64,000 nucleotides of DNA. Origin: an uncultured Alphaproteobacteria bacterium (lineage in GTDB: Bacteria > Pseudomonadota > Alphaproteobacteria > Rhodobacterales > Rhodobacteraceae). The DNA is taken from positions 1-64,000 of the forward strand of contig CACGMO010000012.1 of the NCBI GenBank assembly GCA_902574225.1, written 5' to 3'. The translations under genes and the position numbers were made by a program. Shown in pieces: positions 17,761 through 28,931 of the stretch. The notes beneath the pieces are model-generated. The model was not told where the DNA came from, did no database searches, and worked only from the letters and a program-made list of their open reading frames with translations. Every line of letters starts with the position of its first letter. The first letter of the stretch is position 1.

Positions 17761-19338
17761 TTAAACCTGTTCGAGACCTGACATCATTTTTCCAAGGTCT
17801 AACTCAGTTGCATTTGAGCTATTAGTTTCTCCAACGATAGTGCCTTGGTTCATCACTACGATTCTATCAGATAAAGACATGATTTCGTCCAGTTCAACTG
17901 AAACAAGCAAGATAGCTGTACCTTTACTTTTTAACTTCATTAAATCTTCATATATTCTTTCAATTGCTCCTATATCAACTCCTCTAGTCGGTTGGCCAAC
18001 TAAAAGGATATTGGGATTGCTTTCTATCTCTCTCGCAAGTACCAACTTTTGCTGATTTCCACCAGATAACTTTCCTGAAGAAATTGAAGAGCTTCTAGGT
18101 CTTACATCAAAATTTTCAACAAGGTCATCCACAAAATTTAATATTTTCCTTTTATCCATCAAAAAGCCACTAGAATAATTCTCATTCCGGTGGTAACCCA
18201 ATATGCTATTTTCATAATTATAAAATGGTAATACCAAACCTCGTTTGTGCCTATCCTCAGGCACATGAGCAACGCCAAACTCTCTTGCTTTTTTTGAATT
18301 CCAATCTTGAAATGGCAAAATTGTTTTATCATTAACAGTAATTTGCCCTATCTGAAGGGTTTCTATACCCGAAAGAATATCTAAAAGTTCCGATTGTCCA
18401 TTACCAGCCACTCCTGCAATTCCTAATATTTCTCCTTCTTTTAGATCGAATGAAATATTTTTAAGCACAAGGACACCATCTTTGCTTTCGTGGCTCACGT
18501 TTTTTACTTCAAGAACTGGTTTCCCTACCTTTAAAGTAGGCTTTTCAATTGATAATAACACCTTTCTGCCAACCATATTTTCGGCCAATTCTTCAGGTGA
18601 CGTTTTTTCTGTAGAAAAATTTGCGACAACCTTTCCCCCTCGCATCACTGATACCGTATCAGTAATACTCATGATCTCTTTAAGTTTATGTGTTATTAAA
18701 ATTATGGTAACTCCCTGTTCCCTTAACGATCTGAGAATATCGAACAAACCAATAGTTTCTTGCGGAGTTAGAACACCCGTTGGTTCATCTAAAATTAGAA
18801 TTTTAGCTCCTCTATTTAGAGCTTTCAGTATTTCTACTCGCTGCTGCATTCCGACCGGGGTATCTGAAATTATCGCTTCAAAGTCAACATCAAGACCATA
18901 ATTATTTGATAAACCTTTCAATCTATCAAGAACAACCTCCTCCCCGCTTCTCAAAAGCATGCTTCCTTCATTACCAAGCATTGCATTTTCTAAAACAGTA
19001 AATGTTGGAACCAACATGAAATGCTGATGCACCATACCAATTCCTAGAGCTATTGATTTTTCTGGAGAGTTCACGTCAACTGCTTGACCATTTAAAAAAA
19101 TCATCCCACTATCTGGCTTATACAAACCGAATAAAATGTTCATTAGAGTTGATTTTCCAGCACCATTTTCTCCAACAATTCCATGGATAGTACCTGTGCG
19201 GACTTTAAGGTTTACGTCACTGTTAGCTACAACATGACCAAATCTTTTAGTGATATTTTTAAGCTCAATTGCTGAATCAGTAGAGGGAGGCAATGAAGCG
19301 ATTTCCTCATTGCCTCCCTTATTTTCACTATTTTTCAT
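17761..19338 (-). CDS. ABC transporter ATP-binding protein (two ABC domains), nucleoside uptake
   Basis: 525 aa; two Walker A-type sites (GENGAGKSTLMN; GVAGNGQSELLD) and SGGNQQK signature. Confidence 0.92.
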   Translation of the reverse strand: MKNSENKGGNEEIASLPPSTDSAIELKNITKRFGHVVANSDVNLKVRTGTIHGIVGENGAGKSTLMNILFGLYKPDSGMIFLNGQAVDVNSPEKSIALGIGMVHQHFMLVPTFTVLENAMLGNEGSMLLRSGEEVVLDRLKGLSNNYGLDVDFEAIISDTPVGMQQRVEILKALNRGAKILILDEPTGVLTPQETIGLFDILRSLREQGVTIILITHKLKEIMSITDTVSVMRGGKVVANFSTEKTSPEELAENMVGRKVLLSIEKPTLKVGKPVLEVKNVSHESKDGVLVLKNISFDLKEGEILGIAGVAGNGQSELLDILSGIETLQIGQITVNDKTILPFQDWNSKKAREFGVAHVPEDRHKRGLVLPFYNYENSILGYHRNENYSSGFLMDKRKILNFVDDLVENFDVRPRSSSISSGKLSGGNQQKLVLAREIESNPNILLVGQPTRGVDIGAIERIYEDLMKLKSKGTAILLVSVELDEIMSLSDRIVVMNQGTIVGETNSSNATELDLGKMMSGLEQV

Positions 19339-19350
19339 TAGAAGTTAATT

Positions 19351-20349
19351 CTATGATGGGCAGTTATTATCGCTCATATAGTCGTGAACTTTTATTGATC
19401 CACTCTTAACTTTGTCCGACAAACCATTTATTGTCGACTTCATTACATCAGTAATAAGGGGCTTGTTATATTCATCAAAAGCCCAACCAACTCCATCTTC
19501 AGCTAGTCCAAGAACCTTTACTCCACTTGTGAAGTTGCCTGACTTAACGTCCATAAAAGTTTCATAAGTGGCTAAATCAACCCTTTTTAGCATTGAAGTT
19601 AACATGGTGCCTGGATGCATATAGTTTTGATTACTATCAACACCTATTGCGAGTTTGCCTGAGTCTGCAGCAGCTTGATATACTCCTGCCCCAGTACCTC
19701 CAGCAGCAGCATAAACCACATCGGCTCCACGATCAAATTGAGATTTCGCAAGTTCTGATCCCTTTGCTGGATCATTCCATGCTGCAGGTGTTGTTCCCGT
19801 CATGTTTTGATATACTTCTACCTTGGAATTTACTGCCTTCGCTCCCTGAACATATCCACAAGCAAACTTTCTAATCAAAGGAATATCCATTCCTCCCACG
19901 AAACCAACTTTCCCAGTTTTAGACGCCATAGCAGCTAACGCACCTACCAAAAAAGAGCCCTCATGTTCTTTAAAAACATATTGGCGCATATTAGCGTTGT
20001 CTAACCAACCAACATCAATTATTGAAAATTTTGTGTTTGGAAACTCTTTTGCGACTTTATCACACGCATCAGCCTGCGCAAAACCAACACAAACAATAAC
20101 GTTTGCTCCTCTCTGTGCCATTTTTCGCATACCTTGCTCACGCTGAGCCTCATTGGTAACTTCAAACTCCATAACTTTGATGCCGGTTTCTTTTGTGAAA
20201 CGTTGAGCTCCGTTGTAAACACTTTCGTTAAACGATTTATCAAATTTTCCACCCATATCATATATTACTGCAGGCTTTATATCTGCAGAAAGTATAGAGG
20301 CAGAGAACGTAATAATCGCTATAGTAAACAGCTGAATAAATTTACGCAT
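19351..20349 (-). CDS. BMP-family ABC transporter substrate-binding protein
   Basis: 332 aa with signal peptide; PAVIYDMGGKFDKSFNESVYNGAQRF...FSIIDVGWLDNANMRQYVFKEHEGSFLVGALAA. Confidence 0.92.
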   Translation of the reverse strand: MRKFIQLFTIAIITFSASILSADIKPAVIYDMGGKFDKSFNESVYNGAQRFTKETGIKVMEFEVTNEAQREQGMRKMAQRGANVIVCVGFAQADACDKVAKEFPNTKFSIIDVGWLDNANMRQYVFKEHEGSFLVGALAAMASKTGKVGFVGGMDIPLIRKFACGYVQGAKAVNSKVEVYQNMTGTTPAAWNDPAKGSELAKSQFDRGADVVYAAAGGTGAGVYQAAADSGKLAIGVDSNQNYMHPGTMLTSMLKRVDLATYETFMDVKSGNFTSGVKVLGLAEDGVGWAFDEYNKPLITDVMKSTINGLSDKVKSGSIKVHDYMSDNNCPS

Positions 20350-20400
20350 TTATTTCTCCCTAATAATTTTTTAAAAAAAGTAATGACTTGCATTAGAACT

Positions 20401-20429
20401 ATAATATAACACTAACGGTATACCATTAA
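20401..20429 (-). promoter_or_regulatory. Candidate promoter of the BMP transporter operon with overlapping palindromic operator (TAACGGTATACCATTA, 20413-20428)
   Basis: On the minus strand TTAATG-N17-TATTAT (20429..20401); a near-perfect 16 bp inverted repeat with GGTATACC core overlaps the -35/spacer. Confidence 0.4.
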
Positions 20430-20498
20430 CTTAAAGTTTTAAACCATAAATGTTAAATAAAACTACCATCGAAGTGATAAGCTAAAAAAGTTATTCTA

Positions 20499-21419
20499 AT
20501 GCAGATTTTTCTACCAATAGCTGATGTGCCTGTAGATTTGTTTGTTCTTCTTGTACTTGGCGCAGCCGTCGGGTTTCTATCCGGTGTTTTTGGAATTGGA
20601 GGGGGATTTCTTATGACCCCACTCTTAATACTTCTTGGAATTCCCGCTGCCGTTGCTGTTGCAACCGAAGCGAACCAAATAGCGGCATCTTCTTTTTCTG
20701 GCGTCTTAGCGCATCTAAAAAGAAGAGCAGTGGATTTTAAGATGGGAAATATTCTGGTTGTCGGTGGTCTTCTTGGTTCCGCCGTTGGCGTTGAAGTTTT
20801 TAGAATAATCAAAAGTTATGGGCAAATAGAGCTGTTCGTTTCTCTTTGCTACATCTTATTTCTTGGTAGCATAGGAACTCTTATGTTTCTCGAGAGCTTA
20901 TCGACGATTCAAAAAAGTCGAAAATCAGAAAACACTTTTAAGCAAAAGAAAAAACATAATTGGATTCATGGGCTACCATTTAAGACCAAATTTAAAAGTT
21001 CCAACTTATACATTAGCGCAATCCCCCCTGTTATTATTGGTTTCATTATAGGTATTTTAGCGTCAATAATGGGAGTAGGCGGAGGTTTCATACTGATACC
21101 TGCAATGATTTACATTTTAGGCATGCCTACCAAAGTCGTAATCGGCACCTCACTCTATCAGATAATGTTCATCACAGCCTTCACCACCTTCATGCATGCT
21201 ACGCAAAATAAAACTGTCGATCTTTTACTCGCTTTGATTTTAATTGTTGGTGGTGTTTTAGGAGCACAATTAGGAGCAAGAGTTACCGTTAAACTAAAGG
21301 CTGAAGAAATTAGAATCCTATTGGCAATAATCGTTCTTTTGGTCTGTCTAAAGCTTGCCTTAGATTTAATGATAACTCCCAACGATTTATTTTCAATAAC
21401 GTATGGTAGTGGGTCATGA
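20499..21419 (+). CDS. Sulfite exporter TauE/SafE family protein
   Basis: 306 aa; GAAVGFLSGVFGIGGGFLMTPLLI...ASIMGVGGGFILIPAMIYILGMPTKVVIGTSL. Confidence 0.88.
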   Translation: MQIFLPIADVPVDLFVLLVLGAAVGFLSGVFGIGGGFLMTPLLILLGIPAAVAVATEANQIAASSFSGVLAHLKRRAVDFKMGNILVVGGLLGSAVGVEVFRIIKSYGQIELFVSLCYILFLGSIGTLMFLESLSTIQKSRKSENTFKQKKKHNWIHGLPFKTKFKSSNLYISAIPPVIIGFIIGILASIMGVGGGFILIPAMIYILGMPTKVVIGTSLYQIMFITAFTTFMHATQNKTVDLLLALILIVGGVLGAQLGARVTVKLKAEEIRILLAIIVLLVCLKLALDLMITPNDLFSITYGSGS

Positions 21420-22165
21420 GAGCACTGATTTTTGCAATAATTTTTATATTTTCAACGGCTCCGTTTTCCTTGAGTTCAGTCATATCTGATATCGATAAAT
21501 CTAATATCGAGCTGTCAACACGTTTTGATGGAACAAGTATCTTAGTTTTTGGGGCTCTTTCACCGGAAAATGATAGTACATCTTTACTAATAGAAATTAT
21601 TGGTCCTTCAACATCAGTCAATATAAGAAAAAAGGTTCAAATCTGGGGGATATGGGTTAACAAGAAAATTGCACGTTTTAAAGATATACCAAGTTTTTAT
21701 CAAATAAGTATTTCTAATCCAGAACATCCAGTTTTGATAGAAATCGAAAACCAGAAATTGAAATCACTGTTTTATGACTTTCTGGAAGCAAACTCTACAC
21801 CAGAAGATGTTAACGGAGTGGAGCAATATTACCTTGAGCTTACTAGATTAAAGAAAAAGCTTGGGAAGTTAAGTGTTTTCGAAGAACAAGTGAATATAAT
21901 CGATAAAAAATTGTTCTCACACAAAGTCAACCTACCCAAAAAAATTCACCCGGGCATATATAAAATCAAAATGACGTTAATTGATCAACAAGGCATCGAA
22001 TTAAGCAAGTCAGAGCAAAGCGTCAAAGTTTCAAAAGTGGGGGTACAAGAATTTTTATCACATAATTCAAAGAATAATCCAGTTTTTTACGGATTATTTT
22101 CAGTGATAATCGCTCTATTTCTGGGGTTTTCTGCAGCTCAATTATTTCGTTGGTTATATAGGTAG
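21416..22165 (+). CDS. TIGR02186-type protein (secreted/anchored protein usually paired with TauE/SafE)
   Basis: 249 aa; N-terminal signal, STRFDGTSILVFGAL..., C-terminal TM; coupled to the TauE ORF by 4 bp overlap. Confidence 0.75.
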   Translation: MRALIFAIIFIFSTAPFSLSSVISDIDKSNIELSTRFDGTSILVFGALSPENDSTSLLIEIIGPSTSVNIRKKVQIWGIWVNKKIARFKDIPSFYQISISNPEHPVLIEIENQKLKSLFYDFLEANSTPEDVNGVEQYYLELTRLKKKLGKLSVFEEQVNIIDKKLFSHKVNLPKKIHPGIYKIKMTLIDQQGIELSKSEQSVKVSKVGVQEFLSHNSKNNPVFYGLFSVIIALFLGFSAAQLFRWLYR

Positions 22166-22170
22166 TTTTA

Positions 22171-23445
22171 CTAGATGCTAATGCTAGCGTCCCTAGCATC
22201 CTCGATTGTCCTCAGACCTGTTTTTGGAGCACCAACCAAAACAGCCATATTTCCTGGTTTATGCAGATTATCCATCATTTTGGTATGCGCATGTGGTATC
22301 TTGTGCCAGGGGAACACTTCCGACATACAAGGGTCGATACGCCTATCTAGCATCAGTTGATTGGCTGCACTTGCTTGAAAAAGATTGGCAAAATGGCTAC
22401 CCTGCACTCTTTTTTGATTCATCCACAAATATCTTGCATCAAAAGTAAGATTATAACCTGTAGTTCCAGCACATATCACAACTATACCCCCTTTTTTTAC
22501 CACAAAAACAGATACAGGAAACGTACTTTCACCAGGATGTTCAAACACCATATCAACATTTACACCTTTGCCGAGAATATCCCAAATTGCTTTTCCAAAC
22601 TTTCTGGCTTCTCCCATCCATGTACGGAATTCTGCGCTATTAACGGTCGGCATTTGACCCCAACAATTGAAATCTCTTCTATTAATCACTCCCTTTGCAC
22701 CTAAACCCAATACAAAGTCTCTTTTATCCTCGTCGGATATAACCCCTATTGCATTAGCGCCCGCCGTATTTATCAATTGTATTGCATATGAACCTAAACC
22801 TCCAGACGCCCCCCAAACCAATACATTTTGACCAGGCCTTAACTCATGTGGCGCATGACCAAAAAGCATTCTATACGCTGTGGCAAGGGTTAGTGTATAG
22901 CAAGCCGCTTCCTCCCAAGTTAGATGCTTCGGCCGTAACATGAGTTGTTGCGATTGTACAGCTGTGAATTGACTAAATGATCCATCAGGAGTTTCATATC
23001 CCCAAATACGTTGGCTCGAAGAGTACATAGGGTCACCACCATTGCATTGCTCATCATCTCCATCATCCTGATTGCAATGAATTACTACTTCATCGCCAAC
23101 CTTCCAGCGGTTTACTTTTTCACCTACCGCCCAAACTATCCCAGACGCATCTGATCCAGCAATATGATAATCGGCTTTATGGACATCAAAGGGAGAGATA
23201 GGTTCACCTAGACCAGCCCAAATTCCATTATAATTTACTCCAGCAGCCATAACGAAAACGAGCACCTCATTACTATCAACCTTGGGGGTATCTACCTGCT
23301 CAATTTGGAAACTTTTTTCTGGGACACCATGTCTTTCTCGTCTTATGGTCCATGCGTACATTTTTTCTGGTACTTGGCCTAGTTGGGGTATCTCACCCAC
23401 TTCGTAAATATTTTTTGCTGTTACTTCAGACATTACATTATCCAT
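22171..23445 (-). CDS. ccr: Crotonyl-CoA carboxylase/reductase
   Basis: 424 aa; MYAWTIRRERHGVPEKSFQIEQVDTP...VFVMAAGVNYNGIWAGLGEPISPFDVHKADYHIAGSDASGIVWAVGEKV...RIWGYETPDGSFSQFT. Confidence 0.95.
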   Translation of the reverse strand: MDNVMSEVTAKNIYEVGEIPQLGQVPEKMYAWTIRRERHGVPEKSFQIEQVDTPKVDSNEVLVFVMAAGVNYNGIWAGLGEPISPFDVHKADYHIAGSDASGIVWAVGEKVNRWKVGDEVVIHCNQDDGDDEQCNGGDPMYSSSQRIWGYETPDGSFSQFTAVQSQQLMLRPKHLTWEEAACYTLTLATAYRMLFGHAPHELRPGQNVLVWGASGGLGSYAIQLINTAGANAIGVISDEDKRDFVLGLGAKGVINRRDFNCWGQMPTVNSAEFRTWMGEARKFGKAIWDILGKGVNVDMVFEHPGESTFPVSVFVVKKGGIVVICAGTTGYNLTFDARYLWMNQKRVQGSHFANLFQASAANQLMLDRRIDPCMSEVFPWHKIPHAHTKMMDNLHKPGNMAVLVGAPKTGLRTIEDARDASISI

Positions 23446-23571
23446 CGTTCAGTTTTTATGAATGATTCTTAGTTCTATTTCAACTCAAATTTACTCAAAA
23501 TTATTAGATCCTTACATTTTTAAAAACCAAGTATTAAATCTGACCAGTGTTTCTTATAAGGAAAATTTGAC

Positions 23572-25557
23572 TTGAAAAAATGTTTTTCTTCAATAAAAGA
23601 CTGTAGTATGAATTCTAAGCCTTGGATATTCAGAACTTATGCGGGTCACAGTTCCGCCTCAGCAAGTAATAAGCTTTTCAAAGATAATCTAAGTAAAGGT
23701 CAAACAGGCCTTTCAGTCGCTTTTGATCTACCAACTCAAACTGGTTATGATAGTGATCACCAACTAGCTAGAGGGGAAGTTGGAAAAGTTGGCGTCCCAA
23801 TCAATCACCTGGGCGATATGCGAACGCTTTTTAAAGATATTCCTCTTGATAAAATGAATACTTCCATGACAATAAATGCGACGGCGCCGTGGCTTTTAGC
23901 GCTCTATGTAGCCTTAGCAGAGGAGCAAGACCTCAAAGTTAATGCATTGCAGGGCACCGTCCAAAATGACATTATTAAAGAATATTTGAGTAGAGGAACC
24001 TACATATTCCCCCCAGAGGATAGTTTAAATTTAATCGCCGATGTTACGGAATATTGCTACAGAAATATTCCGAAGTGGAACCCTATAAACATTTGCTCGT
24101 ATCATCTCCAGGAAGCAGGCGCAACGATTGAAGAGGAAGTTGCCTTTGCAATTTCGACTGCAACCGCAGTATTGGATAAAATTCGCCTGCGAGTGTCTGC
24201 TAAAGAGTTTCCTTTCGTAGTAGGAAGGGTATCCTTTTTTGTAAATGCAGGAATAAAGTTCATTGGTGAAATCTGTAAAATGCGTGCCTTTGTGGAGATA
24301 TGGAATGAAATCTGTCTCACCAAATATGGTGTGAAAGAAGAAAAGCTCAGACGATTTAGGTATGGTGTACAGGTGAACAGCTTGGGACTAACCGAACAAC
24401 AACCTGAAAATAATGTTTACCGGATATTGCTTGAATTATTAGCTGTAACCCTCTCAAAAAATGCGAGAGCAAGAGCAATACAGCTTCCTGCATGGAATGA
24501 AGCGATGGGACTTCCTAGACCATGGGATCAGCAGTGGTCTCTAAGAATGCAGCAAGTCTTAGCCTATGAAACAGATCTATTAGAGTATGAAGATATATTT
24601 GACCAAAACCCAATTATAGATCAAAAAGTTAAAAAGATACTTGAAGAAGTTAATTTAAAGGTAGAAAAAATTGACAAAATGGGCGGGACGGTAGCGGCCT
24701 TAGATTACATGAAAAGGGCTCTAGTTTCATCTAATGCGAAAAGATTATCTAAAATTGAAAGTGGCGAAACTATTGTTGTTGGAGTAAATAAATTTACTAC
24801 TTCTGAAGAAAGTGGCCTTTCTTCAGGAGACGGCGATAGTGTGCAAGTGGTTGATAAACAAATTGAGAAAATTCAAATTTCCTCTCTTATAGATTGGAGA
24901 TCGAAAAGAAATAATAATTTGGTTGAAAAGGCCAAAGACAACCTAAAAGATGCAGCCAGAAAAAAAATAAATATAATGACAGCATCTATCGAAGCTGCGA
25001 AAGCGGGGGTCACGACTGGTGAATGGGCAGATACGATGAGAGAAGTTTTTGGTGAATTTAGAGCACCAACAGGGGTAACTGTTTCAAAATCTTCAGACAG
25101 CGAAAGCCTACCTACGCTACAAAAGAAAGTAAAAGAAGTAAGTAAAAAGCTTAAGAGAAATATTAAACTCCTTATAGGAAAACCTGGTCTTGATGGGCAT
25201 TCAAATGGAGCTGAGCAAATTGCAATGAGGGCAAAGGAAGCTGGATTTGATGTTGTTTATCAAGGAATCCGACTTACACCAAACCAAATAGTCAACTCTG
25301 CTTTAGAAGAGTCCGTTCATATTATTGGGTTATCAATACTGTCAGGGAGCCATCTAGAAATTTTAGAAGATCTGACAAACTTATTGAAAACAAAAAATAT
25401 GACAAAAATACCAGTAATAGTAGGAGGCATTATACCTGAGAAAGATTTCGAAATAATTCGAAAGATGGGTGTGAAAAAAGTCTACACGCCAAAAGATTAT
25501 GATCTTAATACTATAATATCAGATATGTCGGATTTTGTTGAGCAGAGTGCTGCTTAG
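23572..25557 (+). CDS. ecm: Ethylmalonyl-CoA mutase (B12-dependent acyl-CoA mutase)
   Basis: 661 aa; RTYAGHSSASASNKLFKDNLSKGQTGLSVAFDLPTQTGYDSDH..., C-terminal B12-binding GKPGLDGHSNGAEQIA; divergent from ccr. Start ambiguous (TTG 23572 or ATG 23608). Confidence 0.9.
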   Translation: MKKCFSSIKDCSMNSKPWIFRTYAGHSSASASNKLFKDNLSKGQTGLSVAFDLPTQTGYDSDHQLARGEVGKVGVPINHLGDMRTLFKDIPLDKMNTSMTINATAPWLLALYVALAEEQDLKVNALQGTVQNDIIKEYLSRGTYIFPPEDSLNLIADVTEYCYRNIPKWNPINICSYHLQEAGATIEEEVAFAISTATAVLDKIRLRVSAKEFPFVVGRVSFFVNAGIKFIGEICKMRAFVEIWNEICLTKYGVKEEKLRRFRYGVQVNSLGLTEQQPENNVYRILLELLAVTLSKNARARAIQLPAWNEAMGLPRPWDQQWSLRMQQVLAYETDLLEYEDIFDQNPIIDQKVKKILEEVNLKVEKIDKMGGTVAALDYMKRALVSSNAKRLSKIESGETIVVGVNKFTTSEESGLSSGDGDSVQVVDKQIEKIQISSLIDWRSKRNNNLVEKAKDNLKDAARKKINIMTASIEAAKAGVTTGEWADTMREVFGEFRAPTGVTVSKSSDSESLPTLQKKVKEVSKKLKRNIKLLIGKPGLDGHSNGAEQIAMRAKEAGFDVVYQGIRLTPNQIVNSALEESVHIIGLSILSGSHLEILEDLTNLLKTKNMTKIPVIVGGIIPEKDFEIIRKMGVKKVYTPKDYDLNTIISDMSDFVEQSAA

Positions 25558-25570
25558 TTTACAATCTGTC

Positions 25571-26347
25571 TTAGCTATTCTGCAGCTGTAACTTTTTTAT
25601 CTCTGCTATAGCTTTTGCAGGATTCAGGCCCTTTGGACATGCCTTTGCACAATTCATTATTGTATGGCACCTATACAGTTTAAAGGAGTCATTTAGTTCA
25701 TCTAGCCTAGCTTTTCTATCCTGATCTCTGCTGTCGATAATCCATCGATATGCATGTAACAATGCAGCTGGGCCTAAATATTTATCACCATTCCACCAGT
25801 AGCTTGGGCAAGAAGTTGAACAGCAAGCGCACATTACACATTCGTATAATCCGTCGAGCTTTTTTCTGTCTGCCTCAGATTGTAGCCACTCCTCATTTGG
25901 CTCATCTGTAAAAGTCTCCAACCAAGGCTTTATACTTGCATGCTGCTTGTAAAACTGCTTTAAGTCTGGAACCAAATCTTTTATTACTGGCAGATGAGGT
26001 AAGGGGTAAATATTAATTGGCCCCTTGAATTCCTTAATTCCTTTAAGGCATGCAAGAGTATTAACGCCTCCAATATTCATTGAGCAAGACCCACATATAC
26101 CTTCTCTACAGGAGCGCCTAAAAGTTAAAGTTGGATCTATCTCATTTTTTATTTTTATAAGCGCATCCAATATCATCGGCCCGCACTTATCTAGATCTAC
26201 GAAAAAGGTATCTAAACGAGGGTTTTCGCTATCATCAGGATTATAGCGATAAATTCTGACTTCCTGCACATTTTCGGCATCTGACGGCTTTTCCCATGTA
26301 ATGCCCTCCATTACTCTAGAGTTTTTAGGTAATCTTAATTCAACCAT
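25571..26347 (-). CDS. sdhB: Succinate dehydrogenase iron-sulfur subunit
   Basis: 258 aa; [50 protein letters not shown]. Confidence 0.97.
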   Translation of the reverse strand: MVELRLPKNSRVMEGITWEKPSDAENVQEVRIYRYNPDDSENPRLDTFFVDLDKCGPMILDALIKIKNEIDPTLTFRRSCREGICGSCSMNIGGVNTLACLKGIKEFKGPINIYPLPHLPVIKDLVPDLKQFYKQHASIKPWLETFTDEPNEEWLQSEADRKKLDGLYECVMCACCSTSCPSYWWNGDKYLGPAALLHAYRWIIDSRDQDRKARLDELNDSFKLYRCHTIMNCAKACPKGLNPAKAIAEIKKLQLQNS

Positions 26348-26350
26348 TTT

Positions 26351-28159
26351 TTAATAAACCCTTGCTTTTGGCTTTATCTTTGCTGTGTCTATCCCGCCGT
26401 CCTTTATGTCACTCAGAGGTTTAGTAATTACATCTCTATAACTAAGGCTCACGAATCCATTTTCCGATATCTTTGCCAGTGAGTGTACACGCCAATTTTC
26501 ATCATCCCTTTCAGGATGATCTTCCTGTGCATGAGCTCCTCTACTTTCTTTACGGGCCTCAGCAGAAACAATCGTTGCCAGAGCATTTGGCATTAAATTT
26601 GTAAGTTCCAAAGTCTCCATTAAGTCCGTGTTCCAAATCATAGACTTATCGGTAACATTCACGTAGTCTATGCCGGCAGCTATATCAGCCATTTTTTCAC
26701 AACCATCTGATAGAGTCTTGTCTGACCGGAAGACTGCTGCGTCAGACTGCATAGTTTTTTGCATTTTCAATCTCAACTCAGCTGTGGGAGTTGTCCCCTT
26801 GGAAAATCTAAGTCCATCTAACCTCCCAATCGCTTGGTCAACAGAGTTTTTATTTAAAGGTCTATTGCTTTCGTTCTTATCTACGACTTCAGCAGCCTTA
26901 ATTGCGGCTGCTCTTCCAAAAACAACTAGGTCTATTAAGCTGTTTGATCCTAAGCGATTAGCTCCATGGACCGAAGCGCATCCCGCTTCACCAACAGCCA
27001 TAAGCCCAGGCAATATTTTGTTCTGATCGTCTCCATCAGGACTTATTACTTCGCCCCAATAGTTTGTCGGAATACCGCCCATATTGTAATGCACGGTTGG
27101 TAGAACTGGTATAGGGTCTTTGTTTACATCGACTCCCGCAAAGACTCTTGCACTTTCTGATATACCTGGAAGTCTTTCTGCTAATGTTTCAGGAGGAAGA
27201 TGGTTTAGGTGTAAGAAGATGTGATCCTTTTCCGACCCAACTCCACGACCATCTCTTATCTCCATTGTCATACATCTCGATACGACATCCCTGCTAGCCA
27301 AGTCCTTATAGGTTGGGGCATATCGCTCCATAAATCTTTCACCATCAGAGTTGGTAAGGTAACCTCCCTCACCTCTTGCACCCTCGGTTATAAGACATCC
27401 AGCTCCATAAATACCAGTTGGATGAAATTGTACGAATTCCATATCTTGAAGAGGTAACCCCTGCCTTGCAACCATCCCATTACCATCACCAGTGCAGGAA
27501 TGCGCGGATGTTGCAGAAAAATAGGCTCTTCCATAACCCCCCGTTGCTAAAACTACCATCTTTGCGTTAAATCTATGCAGTGTTCCATCATCCAAATTCC
27601 ACGCTATGATACCTTGACAAATACCATCTTCTGTCATTATTAAATCGATAGCAAAATACTCTATGAAAAACTCAGCATTGTTTTTAAGTGATTGCCCATA
27701 GAGCGTATGTAGAATTGCATGCCCTGTACGATCAGCTGCTGCACAAGTTCGTTGCACAGGAGGTCCTTCACCAAATTCTGTGGTGTGTCCACCAAAAGGT
27801 CTTTGATAAATCTTGCCTTCTTCCGTTCTCGAAAATGGCACCCCATAATGTTCTAGTTCATAAACAGCTTTTGGAGCCTCTTTTGCAAGATATTCCATTG
27901 CATCACTGTCTCCCAGCCAATCTGAACCTTTCACAGTGTCGTACATATGCCAATGCCAATGGTCAGGTCCCATATTTGATAATGATGCCGCAATTCCTCC
28001 CTGGGCAGCCACTGTGTGACTTCTAGTAGGAAATAACTTTGTAACGCAGGCGGTTTTTAGCCCTTGCTCAGCCATCCCAAGAGTTGCTCTCAACCCGGCA
28101 CCGCCAGCTCCTACCACTACTACGTCATAGACGTGGTCTGTGATTTCATATGAATTCAT
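26351..28159 (-). CDS. sdhA: Succinate dehydrogenase flavoprotein subunit
   Basis: 602 aa; [56 protein letters not shown]. Confidence 0.98.
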   Translation of the reverse strand: MNSYEITDHVYDVVVVGAGGAGLRATLGMAEQGLKTACVTKLFPTRSHTVAAQGGIAASLSNMGPDHWHWHMYDTVKGSDWLGDSDAMEYLAKEAPKAVYELEHYGVPFSRTEEGKIYQRPFGGHTTEFGEGPPVQRTCAAADRTGHAILHTLYGQSLKNNAEFFIEYFAIDLIMTEDGICQGIIAWNLDDGTLHRFNAKMVVLATGGYGRAYFSATSAHSCTGDGNGMVARQGLPLQDMEFVQFHPTGIYGAGCLITEGARGEGGYLTNSDGERFMERYAPTYKDLASRDVVSRCMTMEIRDGRGVGSEKDHIFLHLNHLPPETLAERLPGISESARVFAGVDVNKDPIPVLPTVHYNMGGIPTNYWGEVISPDGDDQNKILPGLMAVGEAGCASVHGANRLGSNSLIDLVVFGRAAAIKAAEVVDKNESNRPLNKNSVDQAIGRLDGLRFSKGTTPTAELRLKMQKTMQSDAAVFRSDKTLSDGCEKMADIAAGIDYVNVTDKSMIWNTDLMETLELTNLMPNALATIVSAEARKESRGAHAQEDHPERDDENWRVHSLAKISENGFVSLSYRDVITKPLSDIKDGGIDTAKIKPKARVY

Positions 28160-28485
28160 AAAACACCTACCAATACCAATTTTCCGAGACTAATTATGCT
28201 CACAATAAAGAGTAAGCTACAAAATATTATATTTAAATTAATCCACAGTCTCTTATAAACATAGTCTTCAATAATAACTTGTAAACCCTGTTGAAGATGA
28301 AAAATTGTCGCTGTAATAAATGTAAACATCAGTATAGAATTAAAGGGTGTAGATAATGAACTAGCAACTTGCTCGAATGGCATTCCAAAATTTTTACTGA
28401 AAAATGCAACAAACCAGATTGTAAGCGGTATTAGTAGTATGGAGCTAACCCTCGAATATTTCCAATGTTTAATACCGTCCGACAT
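28156..28485 (-). CDS. sdhD: Succinate dehydrogenase membrane anchor subunit
   Basis: 109 aa, three TM segments; position sdhC-D-A-B; [14 protein letters not shown]. Confidence 0.88.
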   Translation of the reverse strand: MSDGIKHWKYSRVSSILLIPLTIWFVAFFSKNFGMPFEQVASSLSTPFNSILMFTFITATIFHLQQGLQVIIEDYVYKRLWINLNIIFCSLLFIVSIISLGKLVLVGVL

Positions 28486-28860
28486 TCAACTGATGAATAA
28501 TAAAAGTGTTAGAAATGTAAGCACAAATGAGAAAATCACTGCTATCCATCCGCTGATTGTAACAGACTTTAAGCTGTACCCATAACCCATATCCCAATAA
28601 AGATGGCGTAGCCCCGTACAAAAATGATACCAAAGTGCCCATAGTGAGGAAACTAAAACCAATATAATAAATGGGTTATTTAAAAAAATGTTAAAACTTT
28701 TGAAAGTAAATTCACCCATAGCTAAAGATGCCAGCCAGAATACGACAAGTACTGTTGACACTGTTAGACCAGCACCAGTAATACGATGAAAGATTGATAA
28801 CACAGACGTTATCTGTGGTTTGTACACCGTCAAGTGAGGAGATAGAGGTCTATTGTCCAT
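28486..28860 (-). CDS. sdhC: Succinate dehydrogenase cytochrome b556 subunit
   Basis: 124 aa; RPLSPHLTVYKPQITSVLSIFHRITGAGL; HFCTGLRHLYWDMGYG. Confidence 0.95.
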   Translation of the reverse strand: MDNRPLSPHLTVYKPQITSVLSIFHRITGAGLTVSTVLVVFWLASLAMGEFTFKSFNIFLNNPFIILVLVSSLWALWYHFCTGLRHLYWDMGYGYSLKSVTISGWIAVIFSFVLTFLTLLLFIS

Positions 28861-28931
28861 GGTTTTAAATCCTAGCTATCAATTGGCTTCAATATATATC
28901 TAAAAAATTTTTGTGCAAGTGGGGTACCCAG

